Assembly (NCBI RefSeq): GCF_049340185.1
Contig: NZ_JBMPPC010000003.1
Location: 62,001-126,000, forward strand
DNA: 64,000 bases
From: Undibacterium sp049340185
Lineage (GTDB): Bacteria; Pseudomonadota; Gammaproteobacteria; Burkholderiales; Burkholderiaceae_D
Direction of reading: 5' to 3'
Shown: one piece after another, positions 53,392 to 63,260 of the stretch
How positions within the stretch are numbered: position 1 is the stretch's first letter
Layout of the letters: each line of letters starts with the position of its first letter
The notes under the pieces: generated by a model
What the model was told of the DNA's origin: nothing
Databases searched by the model: none
The model's input: only the letters and a program-made list of their open reading frames with translations
Program-made: the position numbers and the translations under genes

Positions 53392-54936
53392 ATGAACACG
53401 AATACTTTCATCATTCGCCCGGGCCAAATGAGTTTGTCCGATTTGCGCGCAATCTGGCGTACGGCTTTGCCGCTGGCGTTGGACGCCAGTGCTTATGAAG
53501 CGATCAATGCCTCGTCGGCGACGATACAGAGCATCGTCAAAAAAGGCGATGCGGCATATGGTATCAATACGGGGTTTGGCAAACTCGCCAAGACCCGCAT
53601 CCCAGACGAACAGCTAGAGTTATTGCAAAAAAATCTGATCTTGTCGCACTCGGTCGGTTCCGGCGAATTGATTGCTGACGACGTTGTGCGTCTGATCCTC
53701 CTGATGAAAATCGCTAGCCTGGCACGCGGTTACTCAGGTATCCGCGCTAGCGTGATCGACAGCATGATCACTTTGTATAACGCGGGCATCATGCCAGCGA
53801 TCCCGGTCAAGGGCTCGGTCGGCGCGTCCGGCGATCTGGCTCCCCTATCCCACATGACACTGGCTTTAATGGGCGAAGGCGACGTGCGCGTCAACGGTCA
53901 ATTGGTATCAGCAAAACAGGCACTGGAAAAAGCGGGCATTACGCCGGTCGTGCTAGCGGCAAAAGAAGGTCTGGCGTTGATCAATGGCACGCAAGTATCT
54001 ACGGCGCTGGCGTTGAATGGTTTGTTTCTGGCTGAACGCTTGCTGGAGGCCGCGACGATTACCGGCGCCTTGTCTGTCGATGCGGCGAAAGGCAGCGATG
54101 CGCCATTTGATGCGCGTATTCATGCTGTGCGTGGTCAACCTGGGCAGATGGCGACAGCCAGCATTTATCGCGAATTATTGAGTGGTAGCGAGATTCGTCG
54201 TTCCCATCTGGTCAACGACGAGCGCGTACAAGATCCTTACTGCCTGCGCTGTCAGCCACAGGTGATGGGCGCCTGCCTGGATATCATCAATAACGCCGCC
54301 CGTACTTTATTGATTGAAGCGAATGCAGTGACCGATAATCCATTGGTATTTCTTGATACCGGTGAAGTGATTTCCGGCGGCAATTTTCATGCAGAACCTG
54401 TGGCATTTGCGGCAGACACACTGGCACTGGCCATTGCAGAAATCGGTTCTATTTCCGAGCGCCGTATTGCCTTGCTGATTGATGCGAGTCTGTCGGGTTT
54501 GCCACCTTTCCTGGTACCGAATTCCGGCTTGAATTCCGGCTTCATGATTGCACATGTGACAGCAGCAGCGTTAGCCTCAGAGAACAAATCTCACGCGCAT
54601 CCTGCCAGTGTCGATACCATCCCGACTTCAGCGAATCAGGAAGATCACGTCAGCATGGCGACCTACGCCGGACGTCGTTTACATGAGATGGCGCACAACA
54701 CTGCGACCATCGTCGGAATTGAATTACTGGCGGCAGCGCAGGGTGTCGATTTTCATCAGCCTTTAGAAACCTCGGCAAGCCTGGCAACGGTGCATCATGC
54801 ATTGCGTCGTAAAGTTGCGTTCTATGACAAAGACCGCTTCTTTGCACCGGATATTGCCGCCGCAAAACAGATGGTGCTGGACGGTGAATTGAGCGCACAA
54901 TGTCAGCATTTATACGCGCATCTTTATCTGGCTTAA
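53392..54936 (+). CDS. hutH: Histidine ammonia-lyase
   Basis: HutH removes ammonia from histidine to give urocanate, the first step of the pathway. The 514-residue protein has the Ala-Ser-Gly (residues 145-147, in GSVGASGDLAPLSH) that forms the MIO cofactor. Conserved regions YGINTGFGKLA, QDPYCLRCQPQVMG and NFHAEPVAFAAD are intact. A Shine-Dalgarno-like AAGGATC precedes the ATG. It is separated from hutU by 453 nt of repeats and a hairpin. Confidence 0.97.
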   Translation: MNTNTFIIRPGQMSLSDLRAIWRTALPLALDASAYEAINASSATIQSIVKKGDAAYGINTGFGKLAKTRIPDEQLELLQKNLILSHSVGSGELIADDVVRLILLMKIASLARGYSGIRASVIDSMITLYNAGIMPAIPVKGSVGASGDLAPLSHMTLALMGEGDVRVNGQLVSAKQALEKAGITPVVLAAKEGLALINGTQVSTALALNGLFLAERLLEAATITGALSVDAAKGSDAPFDARIHAVRGQPGQMATASIYRELLSGSEIRRSHLVNDERVQDPYCLRCQPQVMGACLDIINNAARTLLIEANAVTDNPLVFLDTGEVISGGNFHAEPVAFAADTLALAIAEIGSISERRIALLIDASLSGLPPFLVPNSGLNSGFMIAHVTAAALASENKSHAHPASVDTIPTSANQEDHVSMATYAGRRLHEMAHNTATIVGIELLAAAQGVDFHQPLETSASLATVHHALRRKVAFYDKDRFFAPDIAAAKQMVLDGELSAQCQHLYAHLYLA

Positions 54937-54998
54937 GGATAAAAAAATACAAAATTTCATAAAATACGTGTTCAAATATTTTCATTAAATCAGTCATC

Positions 54999-55622
54999 AT
55001 GCGTAAATGGACTAAACAAGACTATAAATCCATGCCTTGGAAAAACGGCGGTGGCAGCACTACCGAGCTGGCAGTTTTTCCTGAGGGGGCAAGTCTTGAT
55101 CAGTTCGTCTGGCGCATCAGCACTGCGCTGGTTAGTAGCGATGGCGCTTTCTCTCACTTTGCCCGGATCGACAGAACTTTAGCGATCTTGTCAGGTGAGG
55201 GCATGACTTTGCATGCCGATAACGATGGCATTGCTGCCGGTGCCGCTGCTCCTCTTCGTGTGACCCTGACGCGCGACAGTGTGCCGTATTCGTTTTCTGG
55301 TGAGCTGCCGATCCGTGCAGAGCTATTGGATGGCGCGGTCTGGGATCTGAATCTGATGACGCGGCGTGATGTCTGTACCCATTACATGCAGCGTCTGGAA
55401 GCCGGTGAGCATCATGTTGTTGCTCAGGACGCACAGCAGGTTTTACTGTACTGCGCGCAGGGCTCCGCAGTACTGAACCGCGATGTGTCATTGCAGGAGG
55501 CTGACCTGGTTTTGCTCGAAGAGGATCATGAGCGCGTCGGCGTGCGCCTGGTGGTGCAGGCGAGCGAAGAGTGCCTGCTTTATCTGATGCGTATCAGCTT
55601 TCTCAATCATGCAGGAACCTAA
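54999..55622 (+). CDS. hutD: HutD family protein
   Basis: A 207-residue bicupin-like protein of the HutD family. It opens RKWTKQDYKSMPWKNGGGSTTELAVFP and has FVWRISTALVSSDGAFSHF, both characteristic. HutD is a modulator of hut expression, thought to bind formylglutamate or a related intermediate in Pseudomonas; the role here is inferred. It overlaps nothing and ends 3 nt before the hutI start, so it is in one operon with hutI. Confidence 0.93.
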   Translation: MRKWTKQDYKSMPWKNGGGSTTELAVFPEGASLDQFVWRISTALVSSDGAFSHFARIDRTLAILSGEGMTLHADNDGIAAGAAAPLRVTLTRDSVPYSFSGELPIRAELLDGAVWDLNLMTRRDVCTHYMQRLEAGEHHVVAQDAQQVLLYCAQGSAVLNRDVSLQEADLVLLEEDHERVGVRLVVQASEECLLYLMRISFLNHAGT

Positions 55623-55625
55623 GTC

Positions 55626-56831
55626 ATGACACAGCTCTGGATCAATATTCATCTTGCTACGATGGTAGACGGCTATGGCGAGATTCGTGATGCAGCAATT
55701 GCCGTAAAAGACGGAAAAATCGTCTGGCTGGGTAAACATACCGATCTGCCCGATGCCTATCAAACAGCGCAGACCTATGACGGGCAAGGCTGCTGGCTTA
55801 CCCCGGGCCTGATCGATTGCCATACTCATATTGTGTATGCAGGCAATCGCAGTGACGAGTTTGAAGCCCGTCTTAACGGCGTCGCTTACGAAGATATCGC
55901 GCGACAAGGTGGCGGTATTCTTTCCACAGTACGCGCAACCCGGCAAGCGACTGCCGAGCAGTTAATGCAAGCAAGTCTACCGCGTGTCCGTACTCTTTTG
56001 AAAGAGGGTGTGACCACACTGGAGATCAAATCCGGCTATGGCCTGGATCTGGAAACCGAGGCGAAAATGCTGCGAGTTGCCCGCCAGTTCGCCGTTGACC
56101 TGGCGGTACGGGTGCAGACCACTTTTCTTGGTGCACATGCCTTGCCTCCTGAGTATGCAGGGCGGGCGGATGATTATCTCGACGTAGTGTGTGAGCAGAT
56201 GTTACCAGCCCTGGTTGCAGACGGACTGGTCGATGCGGTTGACGCATTTTGCGAAAAAATCGGCTTCTCTGCCACACAAACTGAAAAAGTATTTCAGGCA
56301 GCGCAGCGCCACGGACTGCCCGTTAAACTCCATGCAGAACAACTCTCAGATCAGGGCGGGGCAGCACTCACCGCACGCTATCAAGGCTTATCCGCCGACC
56401 ATCTGGAGTATTTGTCTCAAACAGGTATTGATGCCATGGCGCAGCACGGTACAGTCGCTGTCCTGTTGCCGGGGGCGTTTTATTTTTTACGTGAAACGAC
56501 ATTGCCGCCGCTCGTCGCTTTGCGCGAGGCTCAGGTTCCTATGGCGATCTCTACCGACTGCAATCCCGGTACGTCACCCATGACTTCGTTGTTACTGGCG
56601 ATGAATATGGCATGCACCTTATTTCGTATGACACCGCTAGAAGCGCTGGCAGGTGTGACAAAGCACGCAGCACGTGCGCTGGGCCTGCATCGCCAGATCG
56701 GTACATTGGAAATCGGCAAGGCCGCAGACTTCGCTTTATGGGCAATTGACCGGCCCGGAGATCTCGCTTATGCGATCGGTGGCAATCCTTGCACGGGCAT
56801 TGTATTTGCGGGAGCGCCGCGCCTTGGTTAA
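55626..56831 (+). CDS. hutI: Imidazolonepropionase
   Basis: HutI hydrolyses imidazolone propionate to formiminoglutamate. The 401-residue amidohydrolase keeps the metal motif DCHTHIVYAGNR, VKLHAEQ and the STDCNPGTSP segment. It starts 3 nt after hutD. The next step (HutG, or HutF plus HutG) is not encoded in the rest of the window; the next gene is an unrelated membrane protein, so that step must be elsewhere. Confidence 0.96.
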   Translation: MTQLWINIHLATMVDGYGEIRDAAIAVKDGKIVWLGKHTDLPDAYQTAQTYDGQGCWLTPGLIDCHTHIVYAGNRSDEFEARLNGVAYEDIARQGGGILSTVRATRQATAEQLMQASLPRVRTLLKEGVTTLEIKSGYGLDLETEAKMLRVARQFAVDLAVRVQTTFLGAHALPPEYAGRADDYLDVVCEQMLPALVADGLVDAVDAFCEKIGFSATQTEKVFQAAQRHGLPVKLHAEQLSDQGGAALTARYQGLSADHLEYLSQTGIDAMAQHGTVAVLLPGAFYFLRETTLPPLVALREAQVPMAISTDCNPGTSPMTSLLLAMNMACTLFRMTPLEALAGVTKHAARALGLHRQIGTLEIGKAADFALWAIDRPGDLAYAIGGNPCTGIVFAGAPRLG

Positions 56832-56861
56832 ACTAGAGCCTTAGCTTAACAAGGATCTACC

Positions 56862-59800
56862 GTGACGACATCTGCCAAAGCGACTCTGCAAACCAGCCTG
56901 CAAGCGCAATTGAAAAAAATCTGGCAAGGTCGTACAAGGAAAATCCTGATCGGCCTGCTGAGTGCTTTGCTAGTACTTGCAGCACTTAGCTGGTTACTCC
57001 TGCCATCCTATGTACAGCGTGTCGCGACAGAACAAGTACAACAACAATTAGGACGCAAACTAGAGATTGGCGCAATCCGCTTTTCTCCGTTCGCGCTGGC
57101 ACTGACGGCGGATCAGGTCACTTTGTTTGAGGCAGATCAGAAAACTGCCGCAGTCTCAATTAAAAGTCTACTACTTAATCTCTCTCTGAGTTCTGCCTGG
57201 CACCAGGCTCTGGTGATTGACGAAGTCAGATTGAGTGAGCCGCATATCCATCTGGTCCGCACCAGCGGCAAGGATTACGGGCGTTATAATTTTTCTGACA
57301 TTATCGATAAACTCGCGGCGCAGCCAAAAAGTCACGGTGCTCCTCTTCGGTTCTCGCTGGCAAACGTACAAGTGCAGAATGGTCGTATCGTATTTGACGA
57401 TCAGGTCGTGACTAAACAAACCCATATTGAAGCACTGCAAATTGCCCTACCGTTTTTGTCAAACTTTCCGACCGAGGTAAATAGTTTCGTACAACCGATG
57501 CTGTCTGCCAAAATCAATGGCACAGCTTTTGAGCTGAAGGCGCGCAGCAAACCATTTGCAGACAGTCTCGATACGACCCTGGCGATTGATATTGATCGCC
57601 TGGATGTGCCGACCTATATTGCTTATGTTCCTGTGCCTTTGCCCTTGAAAATACAAAGCGCCAAATTATCAAGCAAGCTGGATCTGGTCTTTAGTCGTCA
57701 GCAACATCAGTCGCAAATGCTCCTGTCCGGCGAATTGACATTGCAAGATATCCGCCTGAACGACCCTACCGATGCAGCGTTGCTGCGTAGCGAAGCGATG
57801 ACGGCGCAGCTCAAACAAGTCAATATATTGACTGGTATGGTCAATGTCGAGCAACTACAAATTGATGCTCCCGAAGTCTGGATTGATCTGGATAACAAAG
57901 GGCAAATGAACTGGGCGAAGCTGGGGAGCCACGGTCAATCTGCTAAGGACAAAAAACCAACGACGGCTAAGACAGTCATCGCCAGTGCATCCACTCCTAC
58001 CTCGGTACCGGCATCGACATCGGCGTCGGTCACCGATAATAAAGCCACCTCCATATTCGCCTTGCATCGCTTGCAGCTCAACAAAGGTCAGATTCACTTT
58101 AGTGATGCCTTGCACTCATCGCCTATTAGCGCCATCAATGTAAATGCGATCACGTTAACGGTTAAAGAGTTTAGTACCGATCTTGCCTCTAAACCTGCCA
58201 ATGTGTCACTCAGTCTGCAAACAGAGCAAGAGGCAAAGGTAACATTTGAGGGTGAGTTTAGTACAGCGAATAAGTTAGTCGATGGCCAGTTCACCTTGAC
58301 GGCATTGCCGCTTGAGGCATATCAGGCGTATTTGAATCCCGTATTGGCCGCGACACTCGGGGGCAACTTCTCCATGCAATCACATCTGCATGCTCAGGAT
58401 AGCCAGTGGCAAATCAACGACCTGAGTGCGCAACTCGCTGATTTTTCGATGCAGGCAAAAGCGAAAGGTGAGGGTGGCATTGTACTCAAGTCACTGGCTG
58501 TGAATAAGCTCAACCTTGATACAGTGACTAAGCGCATCACGGTAGCGAGTGTTGATATCGATGGCGTCAAAGCCGATATACAACGCGATCAGACGGCGCA
58601 ATTTAACCTGCAAAAATTTCTGATCACTCACAAGACGCCGCTTGCCGATAAGACCGCAACTCCTCTGGCAACCCCGGTGGCAGTCACGATAGCCGCTCCG
58701 GTAGCATCCTCGACACTTAGTACCCCTGCCAGTATCGCTACTTCATCCGCAGATACTGCGGCGACAGGCATGCTTCAAGCTTTGCATGTTAAGTCGGAGA
58801 CCCCGGATAAGAAAATCTGGCAGGTGAGTGTGCAGAATTTTGCGCTGACTGACAGTAATGTGAAGTTTGATGATTACTCGCTGTACCCAAGCGTGCATCT
58901 GAATGTAGATGGCATTCAGGCACAGGCAAGCAATCTCAGCAGCGATTTATCGCAAGCGGCCAGTTTGAAATGGAAGAGTGTTCTAAACCGCAAAGGTAGG
59001 CTGAATTTGAGTGCCGACGCGAGCAGTGGTCTGAAAAATATAACGATCGCACTTGACGCGCAGACTTTGCCAGTTGCTGCGTTTTACCCTTATTTTGCGC
59101 AACAAGTGAATGTCACGCTGAATCGCGGAGACGCGAGTGCTAAAGGCAAATTAAGCATACAGAATGACAAAGGACAAACACCCGCAATAAGTTATGAGGG
59201 TAATCTCAGACTTAGTGATTTTCATATGCTGGAGGGTAGTGATAACGAAGATTTTCTGACATGGAAAACCGTTGATATGGATGGCATCAGTGCCAGGCTG
59301 GGGAATGCAAAACCGAGCGTACTGCTAAAAAAACTAAGCCTGGTCGATTTTTATGCACGCGCCGTGTTATCTGATAAAGGTAAGCTGAATTTGCAGAATA
59401 TACTGGTCAGCAAAACAACGGCGCCTGCTGAGGTACCAACCGAGAACGTAGCAACTGGTGTGAATAATTCGCTGGTAACGCCACTTACAGTGCCGCTTGC
59501 AAATTCGATGACGGTGACAGATTCCTCCATCGCTTCTGTCGCTGCGCCTGTATCACATTCCTCGTCCGGTGCCACGTCATCGCAGACGACAAATCCGCTG
59601 ATCATTCGCATCGCTCAAACTTCACTGCGCGGTGGCAATATCAATTTTACCGATAACTTCATTCGCCCGAATTACACTGCGAACCTGACCGGCGTAAGCG
59701 GTACCATCGGCGCTATTGCTTCCGATAATCCGCAAGCAGCGACGCTAGAGCTGACCGGTAAAATTGACAATGATGCGCCCCTCGTAATTTCTGGTGCGCT

Positions 59801-60788
59801 GAATCCTTTATCGTCGCCGATTTTTCTCGATATCAAAGGCAGTGCCAGTGGGATGGAGCTGACGCGACTCACTCCGTATGCCGCGAAATATGCAGGCTAT
59901 GCGATAGAAAAAGGTAAGTTATCGGTACAAGTTTCTTATCGAGTCGAAAACCAGCAATTAAAAGCAGAAAATGAGGTTCGCCTTGATCAATTGACCTTCG
60001 GTGAAAAAATTGATAGCCCGACGGCGACACATCTTCCGGTGCAACTGGCGCTTGCGCTATTGCGCGATAACGATGGCAAGATCAATATCAATTTACCGAT
60101 TTCAGGATCATTGTCTGATCCGCAGTTCTCGGTTGGCGGCATCATCTGGAAAGTCTTTGTTAATCTCATCAGCAAGGCAGTAACTGCGCCATTTTCTTTG
60201 CTGAGTTCAGCATTTGGCGGCGGCGAGGAACTTGCCTATGTCGAGTTCACCCCCGGAATGGCGGCGCTCACGCCAGATGCCGTCAATAAACTCGATAGTC
60301 TGGCCAAGGCGCTCAATAATCGCAGCAGTCTGCGTATGGATATTCTGGGCAGAGTTGATGCGGCGACGGATGCAGAAGGTTTGCGCCGTACCAGCCTGGA
60401 TAAAAAAATCCGGCACATTAAATTTCTTCATTTACAAAAGAAAAATCCTCAATTGACTCTGGAGCAGGTCAGTCTTGAGGACGGCGATCAAAAAGCCTAT
60501 ATGGCTGACGTGTATCAATCTGAGAAATTTAGCAAGCCGCGCAATCTCATCGGATTGGCTAAAGCATTACCTCAGGAAGAGATGGAGCGATTGATACTTG
60601 CCAATATCAGCGTAACTCCCGAGATTCTTCGCGAGTTAGCACAGCGCCGGGCAGATAATGTCAGAGATTATCTGGAGCAAAAAGCTGGCGTCAGCAAAGA
60701 CCGCTTGTTTTTGATCGCACCGAAATTAAGTGCAGATGGAATTAAGGATAAAGGTGCGCCAAACCGGGTAGATTTTTCTGTCAAATAG
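56862..60788 (+). CDS. Large DUF748 (AsmA-like) protein with OmpA-like C-terminal part
   Basis: A GTG start at 56862 follows AAGGATC. The 1308-residue protein has one N-terminal membrane helix (about residues 29-50) and a long periplasmic part of DUF748/AsmA-type beta-rich segments. Two Thr/Ala/Ser/Pro-rich linkers lie near residues 360-400 and 600-645, and a third near 850-910. The last ~190 residues resemble an OmpA-type peptidoglycan-binding fold: VEFTPGMAALTPDAVNKLDSLAKAL, then after a helical insertion RRADNVRDYLEQKAGVSKDRLF. Such proteins may support lipid transfer or envelope assembly. Confidence 0.85.
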   Translation: MTTSAKATLQTSLQAQLKKIWQGRTRKILIGLLSALLVLAALSWLLLPSYVQRVATEQVQQQLGRKLEIGAIRFSPFALALTADQVTLFEADQKTAAVSIKSLLLNLSLSSAWHQALVIDEVRLSEPHIHLVRTSGKDYGRYNFSDIIDKLAAQPKSHGAPLRFSLANVQVQNGRIVFDDQVVTKQTHIEALQIALPFLSNFPTEVNSFVQPMLSAKINGTAFELKARSKPFADSLDTTLAIDIDRLDVPTYIAYVPVPLPLKIQSAKLSSKLDLVFSRQQHQSQMLLSGELTLQDIRLNDPTDAALLRSEAMTAQLKQVNILTGMVNVEQLQIDAPEVWIDLDNKGQMNWAKLGSHGQSAKDKKPTTAKTVIASASTPTSVPASTSASVTDNKATSIFALHRLQLNKGQIHFSDALHSSPISAINVNAITLTVKEFSTDLASKPANVSLSLQTEQEAKVTFEGEFSTANKLVDGQFTLTALPLEAYQAYLNPVLAATLGGNFSMQSHLHAQDSQWQINDLSAQLADFSMQAKAKGEGGIVLKSLAVNKLNLDTVTKRITVASVDIDGVKADIQRDQTAQFNLQKFLITHKTPLADKTATPLATPVAVTIAAPVASSTLSTPASIATSSADTAATGMLQALHVKSETPDKKIWQVSVQNFALTDSNVKFDDYSLYPSVHLNVDGIQAQASNLSSDLSQAASLKWKSVLNRKGRLNLSADASSGLKNITIALDAQTLPVAAFYPYFAQQVNVTLNRGDASAKGKLSIQNDKGQTPAISYEGNLRLSDFHMLEGSDNEDFLTWKTVDMDGISARLGNAKPSVLLKKLSLVDFYARAVLSDKGKLNLQNILVSKTTAPAEVPTENVATGVNNSLVTPLTVPLANSMTVTDSSIASVAAPVSHSSSGATSSQTTNPLIIRIAQTSLRGGNINFTDNFIRPNYTANLTGVSGTIGAIASDNPQAATLELTGKIDNDAPLVISGALNPLSSPIFLDIKGSASGMELTRLTPYAAKYAGYAIEKGKLSVQVSYRVENQQLKAENEVRLDQLTFGEKIDSPTATHLPVQLALALLRDNDGKININLPISGSLSDPQFSVGGIIWKVFVNLISKAVTAPFSLLSSAFGGGEELAYVEFTPGMAALTPDAVNKLDSLAKALNNRSSLRMDILGRVDAATDAEGLRRTSLDKKIRHIKFLHLQKKNPQLTLEQVSLEDGDQKAYMADVYQSEKFSKPRNLIGLAKALPQEEMERLILANISVTPEILRELAQRRADNVRDYLEQKAGVSKDRLFLIAPKLSADGIKDKGAPNRVDFSVK

Positions 60789-61175
60789 AGCTTAGTTGCC
60801 TGATACAGGACATTCTGTTAGTCACTATTTGTGTCTCTACGGCTACTTTTTCTTTTTTACCTTCGTTTTTGCTGCTTTATTTTGTAACGAGTTCTGGTAA
60901 GCTTCTCTTGTGTCTATGTTAAGCATCTGTTGCTTGAACTAATTGTTGCCATCTGCTGGATGTATTGCAAAAATGTGCCAAAGAATGTTGCTAAAAACAC
61001 TCAGTATTCCCGAACGCTGCCGTTGATTTGTCTCTGCGTCAAATTTGAGCGCAATATGACACGATGTTGTAATGTTCACTGGCTCTAATGCAGATCCAAA
61101 CAGGTCAAAACAGGTCATAAATAGGTTCTGAGCAGGACTGAAACAGGCCTTAAGCAAGTGTGTGTAAGGATAGCC
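60789..61175. other. Intergenic region upstream of the signalling cluster, with 10-bp tandem repeat
   Basis: The 387-nt gap contains AAACAGGTCA twice head to tail (61098-61107, 61108-61117), with related AGGTT and AAACAGGCCT further on. No terminator with a T run is evident after the DUF748 gene. The promoter of the following response regulator must lie here. I see no gene. Confidence 0.55.
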
Positions 61176-61568
61176 ATGAGTGAGAACCCTCTGAATAAAA
61201 TACTGTACGTAGAAGACGACGCTGACATTCAGACTGTGGCTCAGATAGCGCTGGAAGTCGTCGGAGGCTTCGAATTAATTAAATGCAGTTCCGGCAGCGA
61301 GGCGCTGGCAGCGATTCATGCCGGTGCCGTCCCCGATTTGCTGCTGCTCGACGTCATGATGCCGAATATGGATGGCCCGACGACGTTGGCAGAGCTGCGT
61401 AAGTTGCCTGCCACCGAAGCAACACCCGTTATCTTTATGACTGCAAAAGTGCAGTCTGTTGAGCTCGATTATTACAAATCTCTGGGAGCGATCGGCGTCA
61501 TTGCTAAGCCATTCGACCCCATGGAATTATCCGGACAAGTGCTAAATCTTTGGCACAAAGGAAGCTAA
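61176..61568 (+). CDS. Single-domain response regulator
   Basis: The ATG at 61176 follows AAGGA and gives a 130-residue stand-alone receiver. The acidic pair is in ILYVEDDADIQ, the phospho-acceptor Asp in LLLLDVMMPNMDG, the Thr in VIFMTAK and the Lys in GVIAKPFD. It ends directly before the Hpt-REC-REC-GGDEF gene (ATG immediately follows the TAA). It probably exchanges phosphate with the Hpt domain of that protein. Confidence 0.93.
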   Translation: MSENPLNKILYVEDDADIQTVAQIALEVVGGFELIKCSSGSEALAAIHAGAVPDLLLLDVMMPNMDGPTTLAELRKLPATEATPVIFMTAKVQSVELDYYKSLGAIGVIAKPFDPMELSGQVLNLWHKGS

Positions 61569-63224
61569 ATGGTAGCGGTGAATTCTAGCTTGCAGGCAAA
61601 ATTGCAGGCGTTAGAAAATTTATTTCGTGAAAAGCTGCCCTCAAAAATCGCTGAGATGGACGCAGCGTTAACTCGTTTTTTACTCAACCCGCAAGATCAT
61701 GATGCCCTGACTCTGTTACATCGTTTATTGCATACGATGGCAGGATCTGCAGGAACCTTCGGTTTTCCCGAGCTAGGTGTGGACGCCCGCGAGTTTGAAA
61801 AAAGACTGAAACCCTTGTTTGATGGTGAAGTCTGGACTAAGAAAACCTTGGGCGCGTATGCCAAAGAGTTGAGAATCTATTTTGACGGCGTTTTACTCTC
61901 GGCAGAAAATAAGGCCAGCAATGTATTGGTCGAAGAAACTGCAGAAAATTTCAAAGATAACGAAAGCTCCCGCCTAGTATACCTGGTCGACGAGGATAAT
62001 GAAGCCACTCAGTCAATCAAAGTCCAGTTAGAACATTTTGGTTATGAAGTCGTCTTGATCAATCAGCTTAAATCACTGGCTATTGCAATCGCCACCCGTC
62101 GGCCTGACATCGTTGTGATTGAATACGGTTCGGTTGACGGAAGAATGGCCGGAGCGGAAGAAATCGCCAAGATTAAGCAACACGGGCGCTTCCATATTCC
62201 GACCATTTTTGTATCGAATTCCAGCAGCTTTGAACATCGTCTGCAGGCCGTGCGCTCTGGCGGCGATGGCTATTTCACCAAGCCGATTGATATCGTGGCG
62301 CTGACCGAGCGTATTGATGCGGTAGTCGGACGCGAGGAGCCGAGGGGCTATCGGATCTTGATCATTGATGATGATGTGGTGACGTCGGAATATTACAGTG
62401 TTGTGCTACGCAACGCCGGAATGAGTGTCAAGACCTTACATGACCCGGCGCAGGTGCTAAATGCGCTCACCGACTTTCGCCCGGAGTTAATCTTGCTGGA
62501 TGTCTACATGCCCTTGTGTAGTGGCGTAGAGCTGTCGAAGATGATACGGCAGGATAATTCTTATCTGGATATTCCTATTGTTTTCCTGTCGAGCGAAAAT
62601 GATATGGGCAAACAGCTGGATGCGGTCAAAGCAGGTGCGGATGATTTTATAACCAAGCCGATAGAGCCGCAGTTTCTGGTGGCGTCATTAACTACAAGAG
62701 CTGAGCGTTATCGTTTGTTACGCGCACTGATTATGCGTGATGGTTTGACAGGTTTATATAATCATACGGCGATCAAAGAAGAATTGTCGGCAGAAATTTC
62801 TATTGCCGGTCGTAATCAGACCCCGCTGGCGCTGGCGATTCTGGATCTGGATTTCTTCAAAAACGTGAATGATACTTACGGACATCCGGTTGGTGATCAG
62901 GTATTGCGAACTTTGTCGCGCCTGCTTAAACAGCGTTTGCGTCGCAGTGATATTGTGGGGCGCTATGGCGGTGAAGAGTTCGTCATTATTTTTCCGAGCA
63001 CAACGGCGATTGTTGCTCGTCGCGTGCTGGAACAGATTCGTATAGCATTTAATAAAATTGAACAACATGCCGAGCAAGGTGGTTTCTCGGTCAGTTTTTC
63101 TGCGGGAGTAGCTGATTTGGAGTCGTCCGGTGACTCTGACGAATTATTTGATGTTGCGGATGCTGCTTTGTATCGGGCCAAACAAGGTGGCAGAAATCAA
63201 ATTGAGTTAGCAATAATTCGCTAG
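61569..63224 (+). CDS. Hpt-REC-REC-GGDEF hybrid diguanylate cyclase
   Basis: 551 residues with four domains. Hpt: residues ~10-115, phospho-acceptor His55 in LLHTMAGSAGTFGF. Receiver 1: ~136-253; the phospho-acceptor position is Glu185 (DIVVIEYG), so it is probably not phosphorylated. Receiver 2: ~262-380, Asp311 in LILLDVYMP. GGDEF: ~392-551, motif RYGGEEF (467-471), with an RRSD inhibitory site 5 residues before. The gene abuts the upstream response regulator. Phosphotransfer via His55 to Asp311 and control of c-di-GMP output is the likely logic. Confidence 0.92.
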   Translation: MVAVNSSLQAKLQALENLFREKLPSKIAEMDAALTRFLLNPQDHDALTLLHRLLHTMAGSAGTFGFPELGVDAREFEKRLKPLFDGEVWTKKTLGAYAKELRIYFDGVLLSAENKASNVLVEETAENFKDNESSRLVYLVDEDNEATQSIKVQLEHFGYEVVLINQLKSLAIAIATRRPDIVVIEYGSVDGRMAGAEEIAKIKQHGRFHIPTIFVSNSSSFEHRLQAVRSGGDGYFTKPIDIVALTERIDAVVGREEPRGYRILIIDDDVVTSEYYSVVLRNAGMSVKTLHDPAQVLNALTDFRPELILLDVYMPLCSGVELSKMIRQDNSYLDIPIVFLSSENDMGKQLDAVKAGADDFITKPIEPQFLVASLTTRAERYRLLRALIMRDGLTGLYNHTAIKEELSAEISIAGRNQTPLALAILDLDFFKNVNDTYGHPVGDQVLRTLSRLLKQRLRRSDIVGRYGGEEFVIIFPSTTAIVARRVLEQIRIAFNKIEQHAEQGGFSVSFSAGVADLESSGDSDELFDVADAALYRAKQGGRNQIELAIIR

Positions 63225-63260
63225 TTCACTTATACACTCAATAGATTTAATTATCTTAAC

